40,542 nucleotides of DNA from contig NZ_QAJR01000047.1 in the NCBI RefSeq assembly GCF_003852545.1, forward strand, positions 1-40,542, in the 5' to 3' direction. Positions 34,078-40,542 of the stretch are shown in pieces (the first letter of the stretch is position 1; each line of letters starts with the position of its first letter). Under the pieces are notes generated by a model. It was given only the letters and a program-made list of their open reading frames with translations. It was not told the origin of the DNA and searched no databases. The DNA is from Acidovorax sp. FJL06 (lineage in GTDB: Bacteria; Pseudomonadota; Gammaproteobacteria; Burkholderiales; Burkholderiaceae_C). The translations under genes were made by a program, and so were the position numbers.

Positions 34078-34476
34078 ATGGAACGACTCACCCGGCAACG
34101 CTCTGCAATTCTTGCGGCCATCGCCAGCGCGCAGCGCCCGCTGTCGCCGCAAGAGGTGCTCGACACCGCACGCGCTGCGGTCGAGGGCCTGGGCATGGCC
34201 ACGGTCTACCGCAACATCAAGGCCCTGCTGGAAGCTGGCTCGGTCCAGGCCGTCCAGTTGCCCGGCGAAAGCCCGCGCTACGAAGCCGCCGGGCAGTCGC
34301 ACCACCACCACTTCCAGTGCACGCGCTGCCAGCGCGTGTTTGACGTGCACGCCTGCCCGGGTGACCTGCAGGGGCTGGCGCCCCAGGGCTTTGCCGTCGA
34401 AGGGCATGAGCTGACGCTGTATGGCCGCTGCGCGGACTGCGCGCCGAAGGCCCGTACAGGGGACAAAAGACCGTGA
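34078..34476 (+). CDS. Fur-family metalloregulator, probably Zur
   Basis: A 132-residue cytosolic repressor. The winged-helix part is MERLTRQRSAILAAIASAQR with TVYRNIKALLEAG as the recognition helix region. The metal sites are SHHHHFQC (74-81) and the structural zinc CTRC (81-84) with CADC (118-121). The sequence is short and lacks the acidic C-terminal tail of many Fur proteins. Because the downstream unit encodes an AztD-like zinc chaperone, Zur is the best guess, but Fur-family specificity cannot be read reliably from sequence. Its TGA overlaps the GTG of the next gene. Confidence 0.8.
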   Translation: MERLTRQRSAILAAIASAQRPLSPQEVLDTARAAVEGLGMATVYRNIKALLEAGSVQAVQLPGESPRYEAAGQSHHHHFQCTRCQRVFDVHACPGDLQGLAPQGFAVEGHELTLYGRCADCAPKARTGDKRP

Positions 34477-34892
34477 AAGGGCCCTTCGCGCCACGGCGCC
34501 ACGACGGGTCGGCGCGCCGCTGGCTCACAGCCTTCGTGCTGCTGTGCGTGCTGTGCACGCAGGCGCTGGGCCTGGTGCATGGCATCGTGCATGCTTCCCA
34601 TGCCGGCACGGTCCGGTCCGCGCCGCCAGGCCAGGTGGCCCTGGAGGATGCCCGTGGCGTGGGCGTTGCGCCCGCGCCGGGCGGGCTGGGCGCCCTGTTC
34701 GCCAGCCACGACGACAGCAGCGAATGCCGCCTGTTCGACGCACTGGGCCACCAGCACGGGCCTGCGCTGTGCGCGCCGGCACTCTCCTACGCCCAAACGC
34801 CCTGCATTCACCTCCATCGGCGCCTGGCCGGCGCCTGCGTGGCGCGCTGGGCCACGCTGTTTGACGCACGCGGCCCGCCCGTTCTTCACTGA
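34473..34892 (+). CDS. Small secreted or membrane-anchored His-rich protein (DUF2946-like)
   Basis: A 139-residue protein starting at a GTG that overlaps the regulator's stop (GTGA at 34473-34476). One hydrophobic segment (WLTAFVLLCVLCTQALGLVHG, residues about 17-37 in part) is a signal peptide or anchor. It is followed by HGIVHASH, a Pro/Ala-rich part, then SHDDSSECRLFDALGHQHG and a tail ending ARGPP. This layout resembles short DUF2946-type proteins found beside metal-uptake genes. His, Asp and Cys richness suggests periplasmic zinc or copper handling. The function is unproven. Confidence 0.6.
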   Translation: MKGPFAPRRHDGSARRWLTAFVLLCVLCTQALGLVHGIVHASHAGTVRSAPPGQVALEDARGVGVAPAPGGLGALFASHDDSSECRLFDALGHQHGPALCAPALSYAQTPCIHLHRRLAGACVARWATLFDARGPPVLH

Positions 34893-34980
34893 CCCCTTGT
34901 TGGCAAACCCGCATGCATGCACGCACGCACGAGTGCGCATCCGCATGCGGGGTCGTATCGGCATTTCAGTGAGAACAACC

Positions 34981-36252
34981 ATGAAGAATTCATCCCTCCA
35001 GGGCGGCTTGGCGCTGTCCCTCGTCTTGGCATTGGCAGGTTGCGGCGGCGGCAACAGTGGCGGCAGCAGCAACGATCGCCATGGGTCGGTCAAGATCGAC
35101 ACCGCAGGCCGCCTGGCGATTGCGGAAGACGCCGGGGCCACGCTGCGCATCTATGACCTGGACAGCGCCAGCGTGGTGTCGAACTTTCCGCTCGCCAATC
35201 CGCCTTCCGCGCTGTACGCCAGCCCTGGCGGGCGCTACGCGCTGGCCTTCCAGCGCCCGCAGGACACTGTGCAGATCGCCGATGCCGGCGTCTGGCAGGA
35301 AGACCACGGAGACCATCTGCACGACTACAAGGCAGCGCCCAAGATGCTGGACTTCCGCATCAACGGGCCCCAGCCCACCCACTACGACAACCGGGCGGGC
35401 CAGGCCAGCATCTTCATGGACGGCCGGGCACCGTCCACGGTGGCTTCTGCCGTGGTTTTCAATGACGCGGACCTGGGGGCCGGCCGGGTGGGCGCGGGCA
35501 TCGGCTTTGCGCAGCCCATGCATGGCTTTGCCGAACCCAATGGCAGCTTTCTGGTGGCCACCTACCGGGCACCCGACGCCACGGGTGCGACGCAGGCCGA
35601 GGTCTACAGCCGCCAGGGGGCGCAATACACCTTCGTTCGGCGCCTGGATCTGCCCTGCCCCGCGATGCATGGCAGCTTCACGCGCGGCAACACCACGGTG
35701 GCGGGCTGTGCAGACGGTGTGCTCGCCATCTCCCCCCAGGCCACGGGTACTGGTGCACCAGCGGCCACGAAGATTGCCACCGCAACAGGCGTGAGCACGG
35801 TCGCCGGCCATGCGCAGTGGGCCCGCTTCATCGGCATGGGCAACGCCGGCACGCCGTCCACCACCCGCTTCTATGACATCGACACGGCAGCCGGCACGGC
35901 CACCGCGATCAGCATCGCCGGCTGGACCGAAGGGCGCCTGCGCCGTGCGCATGGGTTTGATCGTGCAGGGCGCTACTTCTTCGTGCTGGACGATGCCGGG
36001 ACCCTGCATGCCCTGGAGCGCGGCGCCTCGGGCTGGACCTCCCGCAAATCCATTGCGGGCGCCATTCCGGCCGCCCCTGCGGCGGCGCCGTTCCCCTCCC
36101 TGGTGGCCAACGAAGCGCGGGACGAGGTCTACCTCTCCGACCCGGGCGCGCGCCAGCTGGTGGCCATCAACACCGCGACGCTCGAAGTGGCACGCCGCAC
36201 CAACCTCGACTTCCGCCCGACCGCCCTGGCCTGGCTGGGGATCGCGCGGTAG
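34981..36252 (+). CDS. AztD-like beta-propeller lipoprotein (periplasmic zinc chaperone candidate)
   Basis: A 423-residue exported lipoprotein: the lipobox is LALAGC (acylated C21), then GGGNSGGSS. The body is made of repeated short beta units (for example GRLAIAEDAGATLRIYDLDS and GGRYALAFQRPQDTVQIAD), consistent with a beta-propeller. The histidine-rich DHGDHLHDY (108-116) followed by PTHYDN (about 132-137) is the motif I associate with AztD, which delivers zinc to the binding protein AztC. No aztABC transporter genes are in view, so it must serve a transporter elsewhere or act alone. The ATG at 34981 was chosen for its signal peptide. A GC-rich hairpin follows the stop. Confidence 0.6.
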   Translation: MKNSSLQGGLALSLVLALAGCGGGNSGGSSNDRHGSVKIDTAGRLAIAEDAGATLRIYDLDSASVVSNFPLANPPSALYASPGGRYALAFQRPQDTVQIADAGVWQEDHGDHLHDYKAAPKMLDFRINGPQPTHYDNRAGQASIFMDGRAPSTVASAVVFNDADLGAGRVGAGIGFAQPMHGFAEPNGSFLVATYRAPDATGATQAEVYSRQGAQYTFVRRLDLPCPAMHGSFTRGNTTVAGCADGVLAISPQATGTGAPAATKIATATGVSTVAGHAQWARFIGMGNAGTPSTTRFYDIDTAAGTATAISIAGWTEGRLRRAHGFDRAGRYFFVLDDAGTLHALERGASGWTSRKSIAGAIPAAPAAAPFPSLVANEARDEVYLSDPGARQLVAINTATLEVARRTNLDFRPTALAWLGIAR

Positions 36253-36267
36253 GCGGATGCCACCCGC

Positions 36268-36298
36268 AGCGCCCGGGCGGGCCCGCCCCCCGGGCGCT
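36268..36298 (+). terminator. GC-rich hairpin after the AztD-like gene
   Basis: AGCGCCCGGG (36268-36277) pairs with CCCGGGCGCT (36289-36298) over an 11-nt GC-rich loop. There is no U-run. It lies 16 bp after the stop. The following stretch to 36397 is noncoding with no recognised motif. Confidence 0.55.
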
Positions 36299-36397
36299 CA
36301 GAACCTGTTCAAGGTCTTTTGGGAGATCGCGTTGGGAGTGCCACCGTGATGAAGTGGATGCATCGGACACCCGGGGTTCGGACAAAAGCGAGCCGCA

Positions 36398-36435
36398 ACG
36401 CTTTCACCACTTGCGCAAGCAGCTATTATTTTGAT
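36398..36435 (+). repeat. Dispersed element, copy R7
   Basis: AACGCTTTCACCACTTGCGC followed by AAGCAGCTATTATTTTGATG. It shares GCGCAAGCAGCTAT and the AT-rich tail with R5 and lies 25 bp upstream of the helix-turn-helix gene. Confidence 0.7.
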
Positions 36436-36459
36436 GGCAACCCCATCAACACTCCGCCC

Positions 36460-36744
36460 ATGACATCCAACCCAGCGCTCCCCCTCGACATGCCCATCCC
36501 CAACGGCGACCAGCTCAAGGCCAGCCGGGTGGCTGCGGGGCTCAGCCAGGCCCAGGCCGCCGAGCTGATGGGCTACCCGCTGCAGACCGGCAGCCGGGGC
36601 GGCGTGCAGTCGCGCACCTGGCAGGCGCTGGAGAGCATGAGCGACGAGCGCAACATGCAAGGCCCCGTGTACGCCATGTTCCTGCTGCTCACGGGGCAGC
36701 ATCCCGGCTACGTCCTCACGCCCCGCACGCCGGACGCAGGCTAA
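36460..36744 (+). CDS. Small helix-turn-helix protein
   Basis: A 94-residue protein. The part GDQLKASRVAAGLSQAQAAE followed by LMGYP looks like an XRE-type helix-turn-helix, with an unusual insert QTGSRGGVQSRTWQALES where the recognition helix would be. The end is GPVYAMFLLLTGQHPGYVL. I do not recognise a specific family. The ATG at 36460 follows element R7 by 24 bp and has no Shine-Dalgarno; an ATG at 36349 in the same frame would add 37 residues that include the element. It is a single gene between converging units and shares a terminator region with the Bug gene. Confidence 0.6.
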   Translation: MTSNPALPLDMPIPNGDQLKASRVAAGLSQAQAAELMGYPLQTGSRGGVQSRTWQALESMSDERNMQGPVYAMFLLLTGQHPGYVLTPRTPDAG

Positions 36745-36773
36745 AAAAACGGAATGGCCCGAAGGCCATTCCG
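36743..36773 (-). terminator. Intrinsic terminator of the minus-strand Bug gene
   Basis: CGGAATGGCC (36750-36759) and GGCCATTCCG (36764-36773) form a perfect 10-bp stem with a 4-nt loop. On the minus strand it is followed by seven U (36743-36749). It is the best intrinsic terminator in the window and can also work in part for the plus-strand helix-turn-helix gene that stops at 36744. Confidence 0.9.
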
Positions 36774-36817
36774 CAAGTCATTGACAAGGGAGATTGCTGC
36801 GAAAGCAAGGCGGCGGC

Positions 36818-37810
36818 TCAGTCCACCTTGATGTTGGCCGCCTTGATCACCTGCGCCCACTTGTCCACCTCGGCCTTCTGGAAGGTGGCGATCTGGGCCG
36901 TGGTCATGTCGGCGGGCTCCATGCCAAAGCCCGTGAGGCGCTTTTGCATGTCGGGCTGGGCCAGGATCTTGCGGATCTCGTCGTGCAGGCGCGTGACCAT
37001 GGGCACGGGCGTGTTGGCCGGCACGAAGATGGCCTGCCACGATTGCACTTCAAAGTCCTTGAGCTCCGCCACGCCCGACTCGGCCACCGTGGGCACGTCA
37101 GGCATCGAGCCCAGGCGCTTGGGCGAGGTGACGGCAATGGCGCGCAGCTTGCCGCTCTGGATGTGGGGGGCTGCCACCACCGTGGTGTCGAACATCATGT
37201 CCACCTGGCCGCTGATCACGTCCTGGATGGCCGGGCCGCTGCCCTTGTAGGGGATGTGCGTGAACTTCACACCCGACTTGTAGGCCAGCAGCTCCACGGC
37301 CAGGTGCTGCGAGCTGCCCGTGCCGGCCGATGCCGACGACAGGCCGCCCTGCTTGCCCTTGGCGGCCGTCAGCACGTCCTTGAGCGTCTTGTAGGGGCTG
37401 GCGGCGGACACCACCAGCACCACCGGGTTGGTGCCGATGAGCGTGACGGGGCTGAACGACTTGATGGGGTCGTAGCCCAGCTTGGGGTACAGGCTGATGT
37501 TGATGGCATGCGAGCTGACGGTGCCGCCCAGCAGCGTGTAGCCATCGGGGGCCGAGCGTGCCGCCGCCTCCGACCCGATGCTGCCCGCCGCCCCGCCCTT
37601 GTTCTCGACCACCACGGTGGTGCCCAGGGCCGTGCCCAGTTGCTGCCCGATCAGGCGGGCCAGCGTGTCGGTGGTGCCGCCCGCCGCAAAAGGCACGACG
37701 TAGCTGATGGTTTTGCCCGTGGGCCAGGTGCCCTGGGCCAGGGCGGGCAGGCCCACGAGGCTGCCTGCGGCCGCCAGGGCCGCAGTGTGGATGAGTGTTC
37801 TGCGTTGCAT
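36818..37810 (-). CDS. Bug/TctC-family periplasmic solute-binding protein
   Basis: A 330-residue binding protein of tripartite tricarboxylate-type systems. The signal peptide is MQRRTLIHTAALAAAGSLVG with LPALAQ before cleavage. The mature start ISYVVPFAAGGTTDTLARLI, then VVVENKGGAAGSIGSEAAAR, PDGYTLL and FTHIPYKGSGPAIQDVISGQ are the family signatures. The ATG at 37810 has GGAGAC 8 bp upstream. The ligand is a carboxylate or aromatic acid and cannot be named. It lies 118 bp downstream of the lactonase-family gene on the same strand. No TctA/TctB membrane genes are present, as is common for Bug proteins in Burkholderiales. Confidence 0.9.
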   Translation of the reverse strand: MQRRTLIHTAALAAAGSLVGLPALAQGTWPTGKTISYVVPFAAGGTTDTLARLIGQQLGTALGTTVVVENKGGAAGSIGSEAAARSAPDGYTLLGGTVSSHAINISLYPKLGYDPIKSFSPVTLIGTNPVVLVVSAASPYKTLKDVLTAAKGKQGGLSSASAGTGSSQHLAVELLAYKSGVKFTHIPYKGSGPAIQDVISGQVDMMFDTTVVAAPHIQSGKLRAIAVTSPKRLGSMPDVPTVAESGVAELKDFEVQSWQAIFVPANTPVPMVTRLHDEIRKILAQPDMQKRLTGFGMEPADMTTAQIATFQKAEVDKWAQVIKAANIKVD

Positions 37811-37928
37811 GGTGCTTGTCTCCAGAAGGATGGGAATCGGAATGGATGGAAAAGGGCGCAAAGAGGGATGCCAGAGAGCTGTGCGGTGGGAGCGGCGCGG
37901 GCGCAAAAAATGCCTGCTCCCTGCTGGC

Positions 37929-39026
37929 TCAGGGCAGGTCCACGATCTCGATCCAGTTGGGGTTCTTGCCCACGGGCACGCGGGTGGGCGCGCCGGGCAG
38001 GCCAGTGGCCGGGTCGATGGGGTGCAGCGCAACATGGTGCGACTCCTGCCCCGCCGCGATCAGGAAGCGGCCCGACGCATCCACCGCAAACCCGCGCGGG
38101 GATTTCTCGGTGGGCACCTGGCCCAGGGGCTGGAGCTGGCCGGTGGCCGCGTCCACCCGAAAGCTGCTCAGCGTGCTGGAGGTGCGCTCGGACGCATACA
38201 GCGTGCGCCCATCGGGCGACAGGTGCAGGTCGGCCGCCCAGGGCTTGCCGGCAAAACCCGCCGGCAGCGCCGTGGTGCGCTGCACCGGGCGCAGCGTGCC
38301 GCGCTCCTTGTCGTAGGCCATCACGTGCACCGAGGCATCCAGCTCGTTGAGCAGGTACAGCATGCGCTGGGCCTGGTCCCACACAAAGTGGCGCGGGCCC
38401 GATTTTTCGGGCGTGACCGGGGTCAGTGCCGGCTCGTGGGCGGTCAGGCGCCCGGTGTCGGCATCAAAGCGCCAGGCCGAGAGGTTGTCGCCGCCCAAGC
38501 TGGTGGCCAGCACGTAGCGGTTGGCGGCATCGGCATGGATGGCGTGCGCGTTGGGCGCCGTGGGGATGAGCTGCTGCACCGCCCCCACCAGGCCATCCTT
38601 GCCAATGCTGTTGACCGTGATCTTGTGGCCCGGGTAAGACGCTGCAAACAGCCAGCGGCCCGTGGCATCGGTGGCGATGTTGGCCATGCTGTCGGCCAGC
38701 GGGGCCTCGCCCAGCTTGCGCAGCTTGCCGCTGGCCGGGTCGATGGCCAGGCTCACCACGCGGAAGGGTTGTGAGCGCAGCGCCACATACAGCACCTTCT
38801 TGTCCGGGCTCACGGCCATGGGCATCGCCGTGCCGGCCACGGGCAGGGTGTCTACGGGCTTGAGCACACCGGCACTGCGGTCCAGTTCCAGCACCGACAC
38901 GTCCTGGCTGTCGGCGTTGGAGACATACACCCAAGTGGCGGCCGACAGGCCTGGTGCCGCCAGCATGGTGGCCGCAGCAAGCGCCCAATGCGCGAGCCTG
39001 TGGCGGTTGCGAGGTTCAGTGGTCAT
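37929..39026 (-). CDS. Exported lactonase-family beta-propeller (6-phosphogluconolactonase-like)
   Basis: A 365-residue protein with a signal peptide (HWALAAATMLAAPGLSAATW). Repeating propeller blades include VYVSNADSQDVSVLELD, NRYVLATSLGGDNLSAWRFD, RHFVWDQAQRMLYLLNELD and YASERTSSTLSSFRVD, with SPRGFAVDASGRFLIAA near the end. This is the YbhE/Pgl type (seven-bladed lactonase). The exported location argues against a pentose-phosphate role; opening a sugar-acid lactone in the periplasm fits the neighbouring kdgD and Bug genes. The ATG at 39026 is preceded by AGGGGAC. It is divergent from the Bug-kdgD unit. Confidence 0.85.
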   Translation of the reverse strand: MTTEPRNRHRLAHWALAAATMLAAPGLSAATWVYVSNADSQDVSVLELDRSAGVLKPVDTLPVAGTAMPMAVSPDKKVLYVALRSQPFRVVSLAIDPASGKLRKLGEAPLADSMANIATDATGRWLFAASYPGHKITVNSIGKDGLVGAVQQLIPTAPNAHAIHADAANRYVLATSLGGDNLSAWRFDADTGRLTAHEPALTPVTPEKSGPRHFVWDQAQRMLYLLNELDASVHVMAYDKERGTLRPVQRTTALPAGFAGKPWAADLHLSPDGRTLYASERTSSTLSSFRVDAATGQLQPLGQVPTEKSPRGFAVDASGRFLIAAGQESHHVALHPIDPATGLPGAPTRVPVGKNPNWIEIVDLP

Positions 39027-39408
39027 GGGTGTCCCCTGCTGGTGGCTGCACCGCCAAGGTATGGATGGGAAGTGCGTGCCATGGTGGTTTCTGTGCTTTC
39101 CCGCCCCGAAGCGCGGCGCCTTGCCATGCTTCATTCGTTCGGGTTTTGTCCTTATTGTTATATGTCGTCATACAACAAGATGCGCATTGTGATCCCAATG
39201 CAGCACCGACAGACAAAGGGATTACCCGGGGTCTCCAGGCAGCAATTCACCCCTCAATCATTGGTAAACCCGCGGCCCTATCCAATCATCGACTCGGTAA
39301 AAACCCTGAATTTCCGCATATCGCACCCTGTTTTCGATTTCTTGGGTTGTATTTTTTCCACCCTAGTTGTACGATGACTAACAACACATCTTGCCGGAGA
39401 CAACATCC
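39027..39408. other. 382-bp divergent intergenic region
   Basis: This region between the divergent lactonase and Bug genes is AT-richer than its surroundings and holds no gene I can support. It contains the 24-bp palindrome at 39155-39178 and a second TTGT-N10-ACAA at 39367-39384. The AT-rich stretch 39270-39380 is likely to hold the promoter of the Bug-kdgD unit. I cannot place -10 and -35 boxes with confidence. Confidence 0.6.
39155..39178. promoter_or_regulatory. GntR-like operator palindrome
   Basis: TTGTTATATGTC is mirrored by GTCATACAACAA read as its complement, with 10 of 12 pairs matching. The size, symmetry and TATG/CATA core are like sites of FCD-type (FadR subfamily) GntR regulators that control sugar-acid genes. 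No such regulator is in the window. Confidence 0.55.
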
Positions 39409-40386
39409 ATGTCCTTCAACCGCCGCGCCATCCTGTTGGCCTGCTCCGCCGCCCTGGCGGCCGTATCCGTATCTGCCACCGCCCAGACAGCGGACTGGCC
39501 TGCCAAGACCCTGCGCATCGTGGTGCCCTACCCGCCCGGCGGCAGCTCGGACATCATTGCGCGCTCCATCAGCCAGTCGCTGTCCGAGGCGCTCAAGCAG
39601 CCCGTCATCGTCGAGAACAAGCCCGGCGCCAATGGCAACCTGGGCGCAGACTTCGTGGCCAAGGCCGAGCCAGATGGCTACACCCTGCTGCTGTGCGACG
39701 TGGGCGCGCTGGCCATCAGCCCCTCGGTCTATACCAAGCTCTCGTTCGACCCTTCCAAGGACCTGCGTGGCGTGACCATGCTGGCCTATTCGCCGCACCT
39801 GCTGGTGGTCCACCCCTCGGTGCCCGTGAGCAACCTGAAAGAACTGGTCGCCTACTCCAAGAAGAACGACCTCAACTTTGCGGTCACCGCCACTGGCAGC
39901 GCCCCCCACCTGGCCGGTGTGGCGCTGGAGCGCGCCAGCGGCGCACGCTGGCAGTACATCCCCTACAAGGGCGGCGTGAGCGCCATCCAGGACACCGTGG
40001 CAGGCCAGACCCAGGTGTTGATGAACGGCATGCTCGCCACCCTGCCCCAGGTGCAGAACGGCAAGCTCAAGGTGCTGGGCGTGTCCAAGGCCACCCGCAT
40101 GCCGCTGCTGGGCAACGTGCCCACCATCGCCGAACAGGGCGTGCCCGGCTACGAATCCGGCACCTGGCAAGGTGTGCTGCTGCCACGCGGCACCCCCGAG
40201 GCCGTGGTGCAAAAGCTCAACAAGGCGCTCATCACCGCCATCCGCGCACCCGAGATCCGCTCGCGCCTGGCCGGCCAGGGCGCCGAAGTGGTGACCATGA
40301 CGCCCGCCGAGCAGGACCAGTTCTTTGGCAAGGAGCGCGCACGCTGGGCCAGCGTGGTATCCGCCGCCAACATCAAGCTGGACTAA
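39409..40386 (+). CDS. Bug/TctC-family periplasmic solute-binding protein
   Basis: A 325-residue binding protein. The signal peptide is MSFNRRAILLACSAALAAVS ending VSATAQ. The mature part has LRIVVPYPPGGSSDIIARSI, PVIVENKPGANGNLGADFVA, EPDGYTLL and WQYIPYKGGVSAIQDTVAGQ, all family signatures. The ATG at 39409 is preceded by CCGGAGAC. kdgD follows after 70 bp on the same strand, so the ligand may be glucarate, galactarate or a related sugar acid. The two Bug proteins in this locus are divergent in sequence and face away from each other. Confidence 0.9.
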   Translation: MSFNRRAILLACSAALAAVSVSATAQTADWPAKTLRIVVPYPPGGSSDIIARSISQSLSEALKQPVIVENKPGANGNLGADFVAKAEPDGYTLLLCDVGALAISPSVYTKLSFDPSKDLRGVTMLAYSPHLLVVHPSVPVSNLKELVAYSKKNDLNFAVTATGSAPHLAGVALERASGARWQYIPYKGGVSAIQDTVAGQTQVLMNGMLATLPQVQNGKLKVLGVSKATRMPLLGNVPTIAEQGVPGYESGTWQGVLLPRGTPEAVVQKLNKALITAIRAPEIRSRLAGQGAEVVTMTPAEQDQFFGKERARWASVVSAANIKLD

Positions 40387-40407
40387 GACGGCGTGAACGA
40401 ACCCGCC
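40384..40407. repeat. 24-bp direct repeat starting at a stop codon, copy B
   Basis: The stop TAA, then GACGG, C, and GTGAACGAACCCGCC; 22 of 24 positions match the copy at 29467-29490. Its GTG (40393) opens a 20-codon frame that ends with TGA at 40453-40455, one base before the kdgD ATG. Confidence 0.6.
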
Positions 40408-40455
40408 GTGCCCGCTCCTTCCGCCATCCCATTTCTTATCACCGCCCCGCACTGA
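40393..40455 (+). CDS. Possible 20-residue leader peptide before kdgD
   Basis: GTG AAC GAA CCC GCC starts a frame reading [20 protein letters not shown], ending at a TGA one base from the kdgD start. kdgD has no visible Shine-Dalgarno, so translational coupling through this frame is possible. There is no family resemblance, and the start has only a weak purine-rich AAGACGG upstream. It is speculative. Confidence 0.2.
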   Translation: MNEPAVPAPSAIPFLITAPH

Positions 40456-40456
40456 C

Positions 40457-40542
40457 ATGACCCCCCAAGACCTCAAAACCATCATGGGCTCCGGCCTGCT
40501 GTCCTTCCCCATCACGGACTTCGACGAGCAGGGTGAATTCCG
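40457..40542 (+). CDS. kdgD: 5-dehydro-4-deoxyglucarate dehydratase (partial, 5' end only)
   Basis: The first 28 codons, [20 protein letters not shown] followed by DFDEQGEF, match the N-terminus of KdgD, a DHDPS-fold lyase that converts 5-dehydro-4-deoxyglucarate to 2-oxoglutarate semialdehyde, water and CO2 in glucarate/galactarate breakdown. The catalytic lysine lies outside the window. It follows the Bug gene by 70 bp, so the two are probably cotranscribed. Confidence 0.75.
   Translation, partial: MTPQDLKTIMGSGLLSFPITDFDEQGEF

Overview
The window looks like a chromosomal segment of a GC-rich betaproteobacterium, most likely Comamonadaceae (Acidovorax, Comamonas or a near relative). The reasons are the gene order smc-zipA-ligA, two Bug/TctC-type solute-binding proteins, an acnD/prpF-type methylcitrate cluster, and dispersed intergenic elements of a kind I associate with that family. 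I see no phage, insertion sequence, CRISPR array, tRNA or rRNA. The genus is an inference from gene content, not from a search.

Layout. (1) 1-3152: the 5' end of pgeF, then a glutathione-S-transferase-type isomerase, a MarR regulator and a divergent small FAH-family hydrolase (gentisate- or homogentisate-type ring-cleavage steps), then a zinc-ribbon NUDIX hydrolase. (2) 3206-8310, minus strand: a signalling cluster of periplasmic binding protein, hybrid histidine kinase (HAMP, kinase, REC, REC, HPt) and REC-HD-GYP output protein. (3) 8520-17691, minus strand: smc, zipA, ligA and a class A penicillin-binding protein. (4) 17952-21152: a CHASE-PAS-PAS-GGDEF-EAL protein. (5) 21299-29469: a methylcitrate-cycle locus with a divergent ScfR/RamB/PrpR(Mtb)-type regulator, a hotdog thioesterase overlapping prpC, then acnD, prpF and an isocitrate-lyase-superfamily enzyme in the prpB position. 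A cluster of TTCGCAA/TTTGCAA half-sites lies in the divergent promoter region. (6) 29614-33987: PAS-GAF-GGDEF cyclase, CopD-like membrane protein, ABC exporter, EthD-like protein. (7) 34043-36252: a probable zinc locus with a Fur-family regulator (Zur-like), a short His-rich secreted protein and an AztD-like beta-propeller lipoprotein, behind an operator-like palindrome. (8) 36460-36744: a small helix-turn-helix protein. (9) 36818-40542: a sugar-acid locus with Bug protein and lactonase-family propeller on the minus strand, divergent from a second Bug protein and the start of 5-dehydro-4-deoxyglucarate dehydratase, with a GntR-like palindrome between.

The most notable structure not explained by genes is a family of about 45-bp AT-richer elements (core AACAAGCGCAAGCAGCTATC) in six clear copies and one doubtful copy. 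They sit directly 5' of genes. One forms the stop codon and last residues of acnD and abuts the prpF start codon, and another is read through as codons 13-25 of ligA. Other elements are a 26-bp inverted repeat between prpF and prpB, a 100-bp element near the MarR gene, and a 24-bp direct repeat that begins exactly at two unrelated stop codons.

Three cyclic-di-GMP proteins of different architecture (HD-GYP, GGDEF-EAL, GGDEF) lie in separate units, so local c-di-GMP control is well represented. All functional calls come from reading motifs and context. No database search was run.
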